Shown one piece after another: positions 39,643 to 51,681 of a stretch of DNA of 64,000 bases. This DNA is from Phallusia mammillata (Eukaryota; Chordata; Ascidiacea; Phlebobranchia; Ascidiidae): positions 156,191 through 220,190 of the forward strand of contig QLIY01000146.1 of the NCBI GenBank assembly GCA_003260075.1, given 5' to 3'. Made by a program: the position numbers and the translations under genes. The first letter of the stretch is position 1, and each line of letters starts with the position of its first letter. Below the pieces are notes generated by a model. The model was not told the origin of the DNA and ran no database searches. It worked only from the letters and a program-made list of their open reading frames with translations.

Positions 39643-42017
39643 TTAACAAGTGACTGTGCCAAGCAAGGCACCAACTGCCCCAAAGTAACCTTCGTGCTCC
39701 AAGAACAATGCTCGCATGGCCCCCTTTGACCAGTACTCCATTGCATAGGCAAGTAATCGCATGGAAATGGGATTTACACGCAAAAAGTTGCCAACAAACA
39801 CAATTCGTTCAACTTCCTGCAAAGAAATGGATGAACAGTTGGCAAAAAAATTGTTGCGTGATAAGTTCTGAATTACCTCTTTAACTGCCCAGTTGATGGC
39901 AATACCTCCTATGTTGTTGGTAATCGTGACCAAGGTGGCTTTGGCTAAATCTTCTTTAGAGGCATTTTGTCTGCATTCTTCAATATTCATTTTACCAAAG
40001 CTGCAAGTAGAGGTATTTTCTAACTTCCAACCATTTTGTAACTATTTGTTTGAAATATAATGTAACATTACCTAGATGCTACAACATCTCCGGCCAAACC
40101 AAACTTGGTGTATCCTCCTTCACCATATATATCAGATACAAGTTTGTCAACTTTCGTACTTTCACCGTGTGTTGCCAACTCAATGGCTTCTTCAAATGTC
40201 TTACAGCCAGTCAGTAGGCAACACAAACCAAGAAATGTTCCACCCCCAAGACTGGTCCCTGCATGTGCCATTTACTAACAGTTAGTTTGTTACATATAAA
40301 TAAACTTTAGACATTTTTTTCGTAAATAGTCTAGGAAGTTTTGTGTTTTTTTTAAGACGAAACAGAAAATTAAAGTTATTATATACAGGAATTCACATAC
40401 AGTTTGACATAGTGTAGCAGTTGTATTAAACACAAGGCTTTGAGCTATTTGAAACATATCAATGTATAATTTGTGTAGAAATATTTCGTCAAGTAACCAA
40501 ACCTGCACCTTTTCTTGTTTTCAAAAGCATTTTTGCAAGTTAAAGTCAGTTAATTAACAAACCATGTAAAACAAAACTACTACACTTTAGTAAGTAGGTT
40601 CCTATTCAATAAAACTGCAACTGAATTGCAAAGACCTTTACCAACACAACCATATACCAACAAAACAACAAACTTGCCTGATACTCTGGAATAATCTTCT
40701 TGTGATTTTACAAGCACTACACTCACTCCTGATCCAATGTTTACCACAATATATGGGTAAGGATTTCGGAAGTCAAATGGAACTTTCACTATGGGATCAT
40801 TGGAAAGGGGATTTTGTATGGAAAAACACTCTGAGTGCCCATTCACATCGCTGTTATGATCAACAAAATGAATGCCTGAACAAATTTTGCAGTGTAGCTA
40901 CAACCAACAAATGGTTTAAAATAGATTAAAAAAGCATATCGTGTAACTAATTCCATAGTTGCCAAGCTGATAATTCAATTAACCAGATTTTTAGTGGGTT
41001 CATACCCATATGCAATTAAACAGAATTTATGAGTTATCCAAAGGCAATTAACCATATTTATCTAAGTTTAATGGATAAGGTAACATTCTGTTCATACCTT
41101 TCAGCAAACAGTCCATCTCATCAAGTTTGTTCAATCTAATATTGACATCAGTTAAAAAGGACTCTTCAAACTTGTAAGCGCCACCCCCTGTGGCATGCAT
41201 GGTATCTATTAATGCAGCAAACTGCTTTTCTTTGGCCATGTTGATAAAGACTTGCATTTGTTCAGTGGGAAAACGAATGAAATGAATGTTCCCCACATAT
41301 CCCTGCAGATTGATGTTCTGCAAATAAAATAGTTCTTGTTTTGATGTATGACATTACTTTACTGGTAATATATTATAGTCCGTTTGACTTTGGGTCATGT
41401 AATAAATGTAACTCGACCGAGCCTGACTACTGGCTCTAGCGCCATTGCATGTTGAAAATCTCTATTTTGGGAGTAAAGAAAGAAAATAATCCGCCTAGTG
41501 TGCACCGGAGGCAAGTGAAAATTGAAAAAAATAAAAGAGTAAGGGGTGCCACAATAACTTTTTGTTTTTTAAATGTGATATAATTTCTCACGATTTTTAT
41601 TTATTTCTTGAGAATCGAGACTAGATTTTTTTTAGATTTCTCAAGAAGGAACTCTAGTTTAAGCATAAAAATAGCTTCTTGACTTTTTGAGCTTGGCAAG
41701 CTTACTTTCAATTCCAAATGTGCGTCCCTGATACCAGTTCCACCATATGCAGTATTGGAGGTCAAGTACTTCCGAATCGTTTTCAATGATTCTTTCTCTG
41801 TTTGCTGCTCATCAGGGGTGATATACAGGGGTTCAAAATATACTAATTTAACCAGTGTTCCACCAATGTCAATACCAAACCAGGGAAATGGATGTCTTTT
41901 TAATGACGCCTTTCGTTGCCGAGTGCCGGTTTTAGAAGTTGGATAAATAGCCTGTTTTTTATCTTTACATTCAGGTTTGCTTCCACTAGAACTTAATGGT
42001 TCATCTTTATCACCCAT
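39643..42017 (-). CDS. Pantothenate kinase (PANK1/2/3 type), five exons
   Basis: Exons 42017-41706, 41317-41098, 40875-40678, 40258-40072 and 40000-39643 join in phase to 424 residues. The enzyme phosphorylates pantothenate, the first and rate-controlling step of CoA synthesis. Seen are the ATP-binding [17 protein letters not shown] near residue 50, [48 protein letters not shown], and a tail [17 protein letters not shown]. Intron 3 starts with GC (TATCAG|GCAAGT), the only non-GT donor found here. The last exon has about 20 extra residues before VFVGNFLR compared with vertebrates. The N-terminal 45 residues are Ser/Lys-rich with no clear targeting signal. Confidence 0.95.
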
Positions 42018-42931
42018 TGCTTTTAAGAGCTGTTACTGCAAAGAAACAGTTATTAACCGTTACATCAAATAACCTTCCCTTTTAAAAAAGATTTAGAAAA
42101 TTTCCAATGCAGCTATATATATATAAACAATACTGCGTTAAACAACAATAACTAAACTGCACTGCTATTTGTTGAAAACTCAAAAACCTGATTAAAAAGT
42201 GTACATCAAGTTTAGTTTTTAAATTAAACGCTATATTGACTCATAACCATATCCTGTTCCTATGTATTTGAGCAACTAATACCTACCGTAAAATGCAAGT
42301 CATGCGTTCAATAATGCCTTAAATCAAACAACGTTGCTGTTATTATAAAACGACTATAAAAACCAACATTTCCTATAAAGACACACATATGAAGTAAATG
42401 ATTGGCAAGACATGATTTGTTGCTGTATTTTTTTTAATCTTTACTACTGAGCAAGCAAATACCAACACATTGCAACTGAACTTTGGCGTTTACACATAAT
42501 CATTCATGCGTTACATTAAAACTGACTTTTACGTCCCACATAGCGGTCAATGCTGAATCATGCAACAGAAAATGACAGCTAACAAACACTTAATCTTGCT
42601 AAAACCGCATTGGTGTAGCGAAAGTAAGACTATTTACCCAAATCAAAGCATTGACAAAGTTTGTTTTGGAATTCGTATTGCAGTTGCGCCATATCCAGTA
42701 AAAAATCGGATTGCGAATAATGCTGAATCATTTTTACGCATGTGGGTTTTCTTTTTCAACAAAATAGTAAACCATAGCTTTAGTTAAGCGTGGTTTGCAG
42801 CATTTTTAGTGTCGGTTATGTAATGTTGGACTTAGTTCTTGCTGTAGAACAAAATCAACAAGAGAGTCAACGTTTTTCAAAAGCCAAAATATAACGTTCA
42901 CATCACAGATACATAAACATTTTGTTGCAAA
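42018..42931. promoter_or_regulatory. Divergent promoter region, PANK (-) and CDC123 (+)
   Basis: 914 bp separate the two start codons, which point away from each other. No TATA box is evident at either end. A shared bidirectional promoter is inference from the spacing. Confidence 0.4.
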
Positions 42932-45900
42932 ATGAAGATGGATCAGATTCTCAATTGCAGATTTTCAAATTGGTACCTAAAGTTCCCGGAGCTTACAATA
43001 AAAAGGTGGGCAATCATTTTAAAACTTGTAATATTTTGCAGACATGTGTTATGTTGTAGTTTATGATTTTCTAAAAGTATCAAAATGATAACTTTTTCAT
43101 TTGTCAACTATTCTAAACATTTTGTGGCATGCCAAAGAAGCTTTCTGATTGGAGGACTAAGAAGTTGTTCAAGTAGCAAAACCAAATCTAATTTTGACAA
43201 ACCGTTTTTGGTAAAGCTTCAACACAGAAGTGTATTAAAGCTTTCAGGAAAAGACTCCTTAGATTTTTTGCAAGGGCTTGTGACAAACGATGTACTGCAA
43301 TTACCTTCCCAGCAATGCATGTATTCAATGATGCTTGACACACGCGGTAGAATTATGCATGACTTTATTATGTACTGGTTGCCTCACGATTCAGATCTGC
43401 AAGTTTTGCTTGAATGTGAACAAGAGTCCAAAGACACTATACTAAAAACTTTGAAAATGTACAAACTGAGGAAAAAGGTCAAAATTGCTGAGGCATGTGA
43501 ATCATCTGTATGGCAAGCGCTTGGACCCAACGCTTTGGACTTAGATACAGTCAACTCATTGTTCACTGCAAAAAGTAAAAGTTTAGTGTTTAAAGACCCA
43601 CGTACACCTTTGTTAGGTTGGAGGATAGTCTCAGAACAACCTAAAGTTTCTGAAGATTCAACAAACACGTTGAAAGACTATCATGCCCACCGACTAAAGC
43701 TTGGAGTGCCAGAAGGTGCAAATGATTTACCCACTGGAAAATGTTCTCCACTCGAAAACAACATTGACCTGATGAACGGTATTAGTTTTAGCAAAGGCTG
43801 TTACCTAGGTCAGGAACTGACAGCTAGGACATACCATACTGGAGTAATTCGCAAAAGACTGATGCCATTTATGACAGAAACTGGCCTGACATTACAGTAC
43901 AATGACCGTATTAAAAGCAGCGATGGAAAAGTAACAGGAAAAATAAGGTCTTCAAATTCAAAGGGCCAAGGACTAGCTCTTATGAAGTTAGAAAGTTTGC
44001 AAATGAAGCACTTTTGTTCTGACAATGAAATCTTGCCTTACAAACCAGAATGGTGGCCAGAAAATCTTGAACGTTGATTTTTTTGTATTTGCATGATGAA
44101 AGTCTAGTTGTAAATGCTTATTTGTCACATACAGATGATTCTTGGTAAATTTCTGTCCAATTTGCCTTGTTTTTCCAATTGGATTATTTATGTGAACTAA
44201 TGATATGCTACAGTGGGAAATAAGCATGCAATTAAATGGAACTTGCAATTAACCAGAATCATCTATACATATATTTACTGTGTTAAACTTTTAAAGTGAC
44301 TGGTACTTAGCGTTTGAAATATTGCATTGTAGCTTAGTGATCCCACTGTCAGAGGAGTTTGTGGAATATCTAAAGGATAATGGGACCCTTGTGTTACCCG
44401 ATGGCTTTAGCATTGACAACAACTATGACAGAGAAGAAGAAGATTCAGACAATAACCTTTCCCATTGGAATGAACAAGTTGAAAACCAAAAAGAGGTTGG
44501 TTTTAAAAATACTCATTTGTTGGGTAGCATTTAACCACAGTTCTTGGTTTTTCTAACAAGACTGGTAAACCTTGTTTAATATATATTGCAAATAAAATGA
44601 TAAATGATTTGTATTTTCTGCAAAAAAAGCCCTTCAATTAACCTGGAAAATTTAATCTGGATTTTTGTCTAATCAAGGGAAAAATTGCTCATTCTAAATC
44701 AGCCTAACCTGGATCTTTTATTTTACAAACTTTGCCTAATTCTTTGGGGCCCAACAAGTCCAGATTAACTCAGGTTTACTGTATTTAAATAGGTTGTTGC
44801 ACCTCGCTTTCCAGACCTTCTTGAGCATATAATGAGATGTATACAAGAGCTTGGAGGGAAGGTGTTTCCAAAGCTGACATGGAGTGCACCAAAGGATGCT
44901 TCATGGATGACTCATAACTCCTTGAAATGCACCAATGCAGGTTTCAATATTAATTAATCAATTCTGCTTTGTTTACCTTTCAATTGCCCCAATGACCAAA
45001 CGCTTTAAGGCTTTTAGTCTATATTTTTACCATGATACTAAATATATATAAAAAGTGTCCAAGTTGTATGTATCAAACATCATGTTGTTTCTTGAGTAAA
45101 AAACTGTTGTGAACTTATAGAAGTTTAAATTTATGAACTGGATGAATGACACATGGGTAAATAAATGTTTTGCACAAAAGCATTTTGTTCATATCTCATA
45201 TCTAGCATAATATTTTTGTACACTGAAATAATGCATTAGAGTATAAATGTTAAGATGTTTGGTATGATGGTAGTATAACCTATATATATATGTACTTTCT
45301 GTTTTTAAATATTTGGCTTATTTTACCAGGCGAAGTTTTACTTCTGTTAAAAAGTTCTGATTTTGTCATGCATGACTTAACATCAGCTTTTTCTGCTTGT
45401 GAAGATTTTAATGATCAACCATTCAAAGAGCATCAGGTAGGCAAAAATTTTGTGATTTAAATTAAGAGACTTCTGTTTTATTTGTTTTACTGACACAAAA
45501 CTGCCATAAACTTTTAACTGATTTCCAGTCATGGGCTGTTGTTTTTTGCTATTTAACAGCTTGTTTTGAGAAAATGGGCCAACTTAGTACCTGGCATGGA
45601 ATTTCGATGTTTTGTTAAAAACAATTGTGTACATGCCATCAGCCAACGACATTGCAAACAATACTATGACTATCTTGAAAGAGACAAAAACGATCTTGCT
45701 GTTGATATTAGACAATTTGTTGAAAGAAAAATCATTGGAAAGTTTCCTGACACTAATTGTAAGTAAGCCGTGTTTGATATCAATTTGCTCTTGTCTTGTA
45801 CAAAAAGTTGGTGGCTTTGTAATTTGTGTATTTACTTGTGTATCAAATCATGCATGTATTTTACTTTTTTACAGATGTAGTTGATGTATACAAGAAAAGG

Positions 45901-48675
45901 GATGTAAGTTACTTTTTTACCTAAAATATTTCAAGTATCGCAACTGGATATTTAAAAAAAAAAGTATTTTTATAGAATCGTATGTGGATTATTGACTTCA
46001 ATCCATTTAATAAAACTACAGATTCACTGTTGTTTACGTGGGATGAATTGAACTCAGGAGTTCTGCAGCCAAATCCTTACTCAGTTGAACTTCAACATGC
46101 TGGTTAGTAATCTTTGTGTCAAACTGCTTGAAAACCAGCAAACTGATTCTGTGCACACTGTTATAACACAGGAACTGATTTTAAGCAAACTTTTCCAAAA
46201 AAAGTTTTAGTTTGACAACATTGCAACAAAAAGGAAAACAACAGCAAATCTGCAGACAGGGCACACTGTTTTTAACCTATATGATCTCATTAATGCAGCT
46301 GGAAGACATAGGCTGTATTAACTAGTGTAGACATCTAACCGAACTCCTGTTGCTGGTAGTAAAGGGCAGAAAAGGCATGTTTTACCGTTTCTGTTTGATG
46401 CCCCAACTGAGCATAAGCCGAAGAAAAATGCACTTAACAAAATTTGGCTGTCCTTACACATACAATTTCACCACAAATACTTTACAACTAAAATGCAACA
46501 AAATTTTGTTCAACACATTTTTGTTTGAATATTAGTACTGAACATTAGTACTACCTCAAACCGCTATTTTAATTCTAAACTTAACGTTGCATTTCTTTAC
46601 AATACTCTTATCCTTTCAATCTACCACACAGCTCGCCACTCAGTTTAACCTTTTACTAATTCCAACAAGCAGCATGACGAATTTTGGTTAAACGCACGTT
46701 TGGTTGTTCACGTTTTTTTCTCACACCACGTTTACATGTGCGTTATGAACAGCATGTTGTGACGTCACTGCGTCGTCCGGTTGCCCGGATATTATGGCTG
46801 GAAGAAAAATGGTTCCCAGGATCTTGCTATTTAAGACTATTGGCAGCAGCTGTTGCCAACGTAGGGTTTATACGCCGAGATTGTCCAGTGCAGAGTTGCA
46901 AGTCGAGCCGGGCTTTTCGGGCCAGATTCGGGCTTAGGTATTTGTGAGAAAACGGGCCTAACTTTACGTTCCGTGTCCGCCATTTCTTTTTAAATAAAAT
47001 CACTCAGCTAAGTAACTCCGGCTTTGACCTAATGCCCACCCTACTCTAAAACATATTGTTTACCCCATTGTCTACTATTGTTCCTTGTGTTTGTTGTCTA
47101 TCTTTTTTTTCTTTCTCATCCTCAGTTGCAAGGCTTTCGTGGATAGGCCTATCAATCAACATTTCGGCCTAAACAGGCTTCGCAACCCCCCCCCCCCCCC
47201 CCCCCCGGGCTTCGGAATTATTCTGCCGGGTTCGGGCCGGGCTTCGGAATTATTCTGCCGGGTTCGGGCTCAGATTTCGGACCCGCTTGCAACTCTGGTC
47301 CAGTGGTTAGCGAACCGCCTTGCGTTCACGGGGTTGTGGGTTCTTACTATTTGTTTTTCTCTTGAGCAAGAAACATTGCTTTAACCCCGTGTTGGCTTGA
47401 AGTAAGTTAAAGCCACCAACCGCCTGAATCGAAAAAATGAAATGGTTCAACGGACAAAAAAAAACAGGTAGCTCGACGTGTGGACTCATTGTGAGCATAT
47501 CGCGTTCAGACGTTGCCCGCCCACCGAAGATGAAAATGAAACAAACAATCACTTAAGAATATTCATACTCCTATCCATATTTGTTTCACTGACATAAGCT
47601 ATCATGAAAAATTGACACGCCGCATTTTAGAAAATTGGTTTGAAAAGGTTTGAAACTACTCTAGCCAAAGCGGCCGATTTCTCGTCACCAGCTGCACTGA
47701 TGAGACCTTATAGGTCGAAACAATGTGCACTGTCTGCAGCTTATCATTTATTGGCTCTATGCTTTTACATTGGTTTGAAAACCCTCTGCAAGATTCATGG
47801 TTCAGGCGTGCAAGATAAGCAACAACAAGTTATGTTTGTATTGTGGTTGGTTTTGAGGTGTGGCGTTTACAATTGTTCAAGGTCAAACAAGTTAAGATGC
47901 GTATGGTATTTATTTGTTTTTAAATCTTGAACGCTCTTTTTTATTTTTCACCAGATGGTCACGTGACTGGCCAGTTTCGCTTCACTGGTAGTAACTCTGT
48001 GCTGCAGCCTAGCGAGACTTTAAGTTACCGTATGCCGGTGGATTTTGTAGATCTCAGCACGGGAAGTGACGCGACCAAACTTGTCGATTTCATGCGAATG
48101 GTGAGTTTGAAAAAAAAACATTGTTTCAAAGGGAAATAAAATCGTGAACAAAAAGTATCAGGTAATCGTAGAACTTTGATTCAGAACAACGGTAAAAACT
48201 TCAACAAATTTTTCCCACTTGTTTTGTCAATGTATAAGTGTCATTTATTACTTGAAAGGTCAGTGCTTTTTTTGTTTCGGCTTTTGTTCATGCCTATTTC
48301 CACTTTCGAGTTGGTAAAGTTGTTTTGCCGCTAGATGGCAGCAAATGCTCACGTACGGGTTTATCCCACCATGCTGCTAACGCGGTCTTCGGCTAAATGG
48401 TATATGAGTTTAGGATGCATGTTTTTTGCGTCTTTTGTGATGCCGTCAATTTTAAACAATTACAAAAACTTAAAACTTGTTTTTATTTTTTTAATATTAC
48501 ATGCATTCTTTTTTTATTATTTTTATGAGTTTTATTATTATTATTTGTTTTATTACAAACCCTTTTTGCATTAAAACATGGCGTTTTGTAATTTAACATA
48601 TTCCAGAGGACACAGAACGACGAAGATACGTCAGAGAGTGACGATGACGAATGGCGGTTACCATGCGACCGATGA
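42932..48675 (+). CDS. CDC123: CDC123, eIF2 assembly factor, nine exons
   Basis: Exons 42932-43005, 44333-44495, 44793-44940, 45330-45436, 45560-45758, 45875-45903, 45976-46102, 47955-48100 and 48607-48675 join in phase to 353 residues (human 336). CDC123 is an ATP-grasp-like chaperone that helps assemble translation factor eIF2. Visible family parts are [69 protein letters not shown] with [11 protein letters not shown], and [20 protein letters not shown], ending in an acidic tail. Intron 1 contains the complete IBA57 gene. Intron 7 contains a hAT element and hammerhead motifs. The exon 1-2 junction (TIK|S) matches vertebrate proteins, which supports the nested model. Confidence 0.95.
43085..44077 (+). 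CDS. IBA57: IBA57, mitochondrial iron-sulfur cluster assembly
   Basis: One intronless frame of 330 residues. IBA57 works with ISCA1/2 in maturing mitochondrial 4Fe-4S proteins. It is a folate-binding YgfZ/GcvT-like protein. The signature [19 protein letters not shown] is present, as is [13 protein letters not shown] near residue 60 and [14 protein letters not shown]. The N-terminus is rich in Arg/Ser and lacks acidic residues, fitting a mitochondrial presequence. It lies wholly inside CDC123 intron 1 on the same strand. A good acceptor (ATATTTTGCAG at 43041) precedes a 43-nt leader, so the mRNA may be trans-spliced or use an upstream exon. Confidence 0.95.
   Translation: MITFSFVNYSKHFVACQRSFLIGGLRSCSSSKTKSNFDKPFLVKLQHRSVLKLSGKDSLDFLQGLVTNDVLQLPSQQCMYSMMLDTRGRIMHDFIMYWLPHDSDLQVLLECEQESKDTILKTLKMYKLRKKVKIAEACESSVWQALGPNALDLDTVNSLFTAKSKSLVFKDPRTPLLGWRIVSEQPKVSEDSTNTLKDYHAHRLKLGVPEGANDLPTGKCSPLENNIDLMNGISFSKGCYLGQELTARTYHTGVIRKRLMPFMTETGLTLQYNDRIKSSDGKVTGKIRSSNSKGQGLALMKLESLQMKHFCSDNEILPYKPEWWPENLER
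44562..44781. mobile_element. Probable pogo-like MITE in CDC123 intron 2
   Basis: The right end GATTAACTCAGGTTTACTGTA matches the ELP3-intron element. The left end GGTAAACCTTGTTTAAT is similar but degenerate. The interior has TTTGTCTAATC, also shared with that element. Confidence 0.4.
46250..46300 (-). ncRNA. Decayed hammerhead ribozyme motif
   Basis: On the minus strand AGCTGCA, TTAATGA, a GATC..GGTT region, AAAAAC, a hairpin with GTGTGCCCTGTC, and TGCAG follow the order of the intact copy at 47690. The core differs at two positions and the GAAA box is AAAA, so it should be inactive. It faces the intact copy in inverted orientation. Confidence 0.5.
46891..47297. mobile_element. hAT-type element with GC-rich interior
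   Basis: The ends CAGAGTTGCAAG are inverted and flanked by perfect GTCCAGTG duplications (46883-46890 and 47298-47305). The interior has repeated CGGGCTTCGG and GCCGGGTTCGGG words. A run of 21 C (47186-47206) lies inside and is probably a gap plus flanking C. It lies in CDC123 intron 7. Confidence 0.75.
47690..47741 (+). ncRNA. Hammerhead ribozyme, type I, intact core
   Basis: Stem I is AGCTGCA (47690-47696) with TGCAGCT (47735-47741), seven perfect pairs. The core CTGATGA is 47697-47703. Stem II is GACCT, loop TAT, AGGTC (47704-47716). GAAA is 47717-47720. Stem III is ACA with TGT around an 8-nt loop, and the cleavage triplet GTC ends at 47734. All invariant core bases are present. The short stem III resembles the type I hammerheads of animal satellites and retroelements, which often act as dimers. 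It lies in CDC123 intron 7. Confidence 0.8.
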
Positions 48676-51600
48676 CGTAATGCTGACGAAACAAATTTGC
48701 AAATTTTTGAGAAGTTCGAAACAAGTGAAAAACAACACAGTGGAATCTCAGTTGTGACTGAATATGAATAACGATATTTTAGCAAAAAAGATCTAAAGTT
48801 TTTCCCACTGGTTTCGAACATGGGTTTACAAACCGGCTTTGCAAACCGTTAGGAAATGGTTTGAAAACGTGATTTGAAACAACTTATAATTATTTTTTTT
48901 ATTTCAGGCTAATACGTAAAAAATCATAGAGCAAATTTGTTTCTTAAAATCACGCCCAAAACGTCAGTAGAATAATATTGCCTTGTTCCACTTACTGTGA
49001 CGCCCAATGAACTTTGGAATAGCGACAATCGACCATTATACATTGAGCCGAGCATAAACAACAAATAAACAAACACCCATAACAAAAATGTTGCTTCAAT
49101 ACCAAACCCTTCATTCAGCCAATATTGATTTGTGGTTACATTAATACCACGAAGCGCACTTCAATAGCGCTCAGAAAATTATTTTGCTCTTGTCAATTGT
49201 AACAAAAAGGGATTTAGCCAGACGGAAATAAAACAGCCCGGTTATTGTGTTACGTAATAATCGAGCGTTTGTGACAACACAACGAACAATGAACGGATTT
49301 ACGAACCTTTGAATTTGTTGTTCCATGGCTACCGGTAAGATATTAACATTCGGATTTGTGATTTTTACGACAAATCTCTGAACGCTTTTGTGTTTGCCTT
49401 ATTGTTGTTATTTTTTATTTAGGTCGGCTTGGGTAAAAACTATGATTCAAATAATCCAGCTGTTGTTATGAATTGGAAAAATCTTAGTTTAAAAGCAAGG
49501 TTTTTTTTAACATATTCTATTGAACAGAAAGGCAACGTATGTTTTTAAACCCTTTAAATTCGACCTGTATTTGTTCGTCTGGCGTATTGCGACTTACAAA
49601 GGTACACACTTACTTTTTATTTACTTCCACACAGTCAGCGACCAAATACAAACGCCATGGTCAAAGAAACTTCAAGAACCAGATCAGGCAGGTAGCCTAT
49701 GTGACCTTTTGTGTATGCAACCACCAAAGCAGGATATGTAATACAATAATTTTGTTCTTTAGCTAAACTTGAGCCAAATACAGTGTGACGCAAAACAGAG
49801 GTATAACTTTTATTTAATTGTTCGTTGCTAAAAGAATTGACACTTATTTTGTATTTGGCTAAATTAATACAGGTATTCGTCAATCAACCAAAACAAGTAT
49901 AATTTGAGGCAGTTAGTTTTCCCACGACTAACATACAACCGCTATTTAAAGTTCACTGTTGCCACTTAGATACCTACATCATATCTTAAACTACTTGAAT
50001 CAGCTTAAATTCGCGTTACTGTGTGTTATGTCAACGATTTAAATGCCCAAACGCGGTTTAAATGGCGAAATGTTATTGTTCTCGCGCCTTCAAACAAAGG
50101 CAATTATTGACAAAAAGAATAGATCCGGTTTCGGCGGCAAAACGTTCATATTCTTCAATAAACGTTCCCACAATATTACATCACAGGCTTCTTTTGTGAC
50201 GTACACTATTTACGCAACAGATTTCAGACGCTGTTATGTATTACAATTTTTCTAATATATATTGTAGTTTTGTGACATAATAAAGGAGATCTAGTTGTTT
50301 CAAGCCGTCTGGCTAGCAGTTCTATATTTAACGCCATCAGTATGGCATGTAAACAATAGACTGAAATTTGATCGAGGAATTGTGTATGAATGCCTCGTCT
50401 GATCTGGAAGCACCCTCGTGGATTAGGTCGACTGGCAATGTGTGCTCGCCCATGCAATATTTCAGCATGAAGATGAGGGCAGTTTATCGCTTTTTTGTCT
50501 GTAAATCACTTTTGACCTAATTAGAGGTAGAATTTCTTACCGTTGTACGCAATTAGTGTCCAGTTTTCCAAGCACTGGTATTACAGGGTAAATATCTTCA
50601 AGGGATGGTGTATTATGAGGCAGGGAGGAATTTTTGCGTGACACAAACCAGCATGAAAAGATAATAAGTATAAGTGTTGCGAATGACAGAGATAAGTGAA
50701 AGGGCTCGTTTCAGTAACAAAGCCCGGGTCTTTCGAGTTTTTCAACGGAAAGCCAACGAACAGTGCTGGTTAAAATTCAAACAAAGGGAATCTAGCTTTA
50801 AACTGGAAATCTATCTTTAACAAGAAAATCAAAACAAAGTTTTTCGTTTATATTTGTTAATCATAAGCCAAATCCACCATAGGGTAGGTCTATAGTTTTT
50901 GTCTAGCTTTAAAGATTGTTTGTATACGCATCAGTTGTTCAGGAGTTTGTTTTAATTACTTTTCTCATTGCTTGTTAGAGGTTAAAAGGATCCCAAATTA
51001 GTTTTTGTCCTGCTTTAAGTTTGTGTGTATTAATCATACAAAAGCTTGTTGAGGCATGTTTAAATTTGTTATCGTTTGTTGAAGAGATCGAGCGTTGTAA
51101 GTGGTCTTTTGTGGCCTAACAATGCATAAACAAACAGGTTTTGTACAAGACGAAGCACTTTAGTGTTACTATTTTGGTTTAACTGAAAGCCGCTAATTGC
51201 TGTGGTTTATCAAAATAGTAGTGAGGACTTCGGTCGATAATAACTTAGTACTGCATTTACCCATCTGTAAGTTTGCCAATTAAACTTTCGGGCTCTTAAC
51301 TGTTACTTTGGTGAATGATTTAAAACGATTTTTCTCCTACCTTCAAACAGGTTTAAGGAACATCACAACTTCCAAACAGTCCAAAGAATCTAACTCATAG
51401 CACAAACAATTATCCACCACACCACAACTAAATACACTCACAACTGACTCAGATACTGCTGGCACAATATTTAGACTGCACGTGTTGAAAGTTGGACACA
51501 TACAAGGTTGGCAGTTATGTCGTAACAATGCACGTATGGCGCAATGGTTACAACGGCGGGAAAAGTTTTTGTTATAGGGGAGCGTTACTTTATGTCACAA
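48676..51600. other. Spacer between CDC123 and the TPR gene
   Basis: No gene is recognised. Candidate splice-bordered pieces exist, for example ATGGCTACCG before GTAAGA near 49326 and an exon-like segment at about 49635-49691 between an AG and GTAGCC, but they do not form a convincing chain. Confidence 0.4.
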
Positions 51601-51681
51601 TCAAACCGTTAATTGTGTTACAGACAGGCCGCCTGCGTTTTCACTGCCTCGTTTAGTAAAGTTCACACTACAGTAATAAAT

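Noticed and set aside
43384-44248. Minus-strand frames inside and after IBA57
   Set aside because: They are shadows of the conserved plus-strand IBA57 frame.
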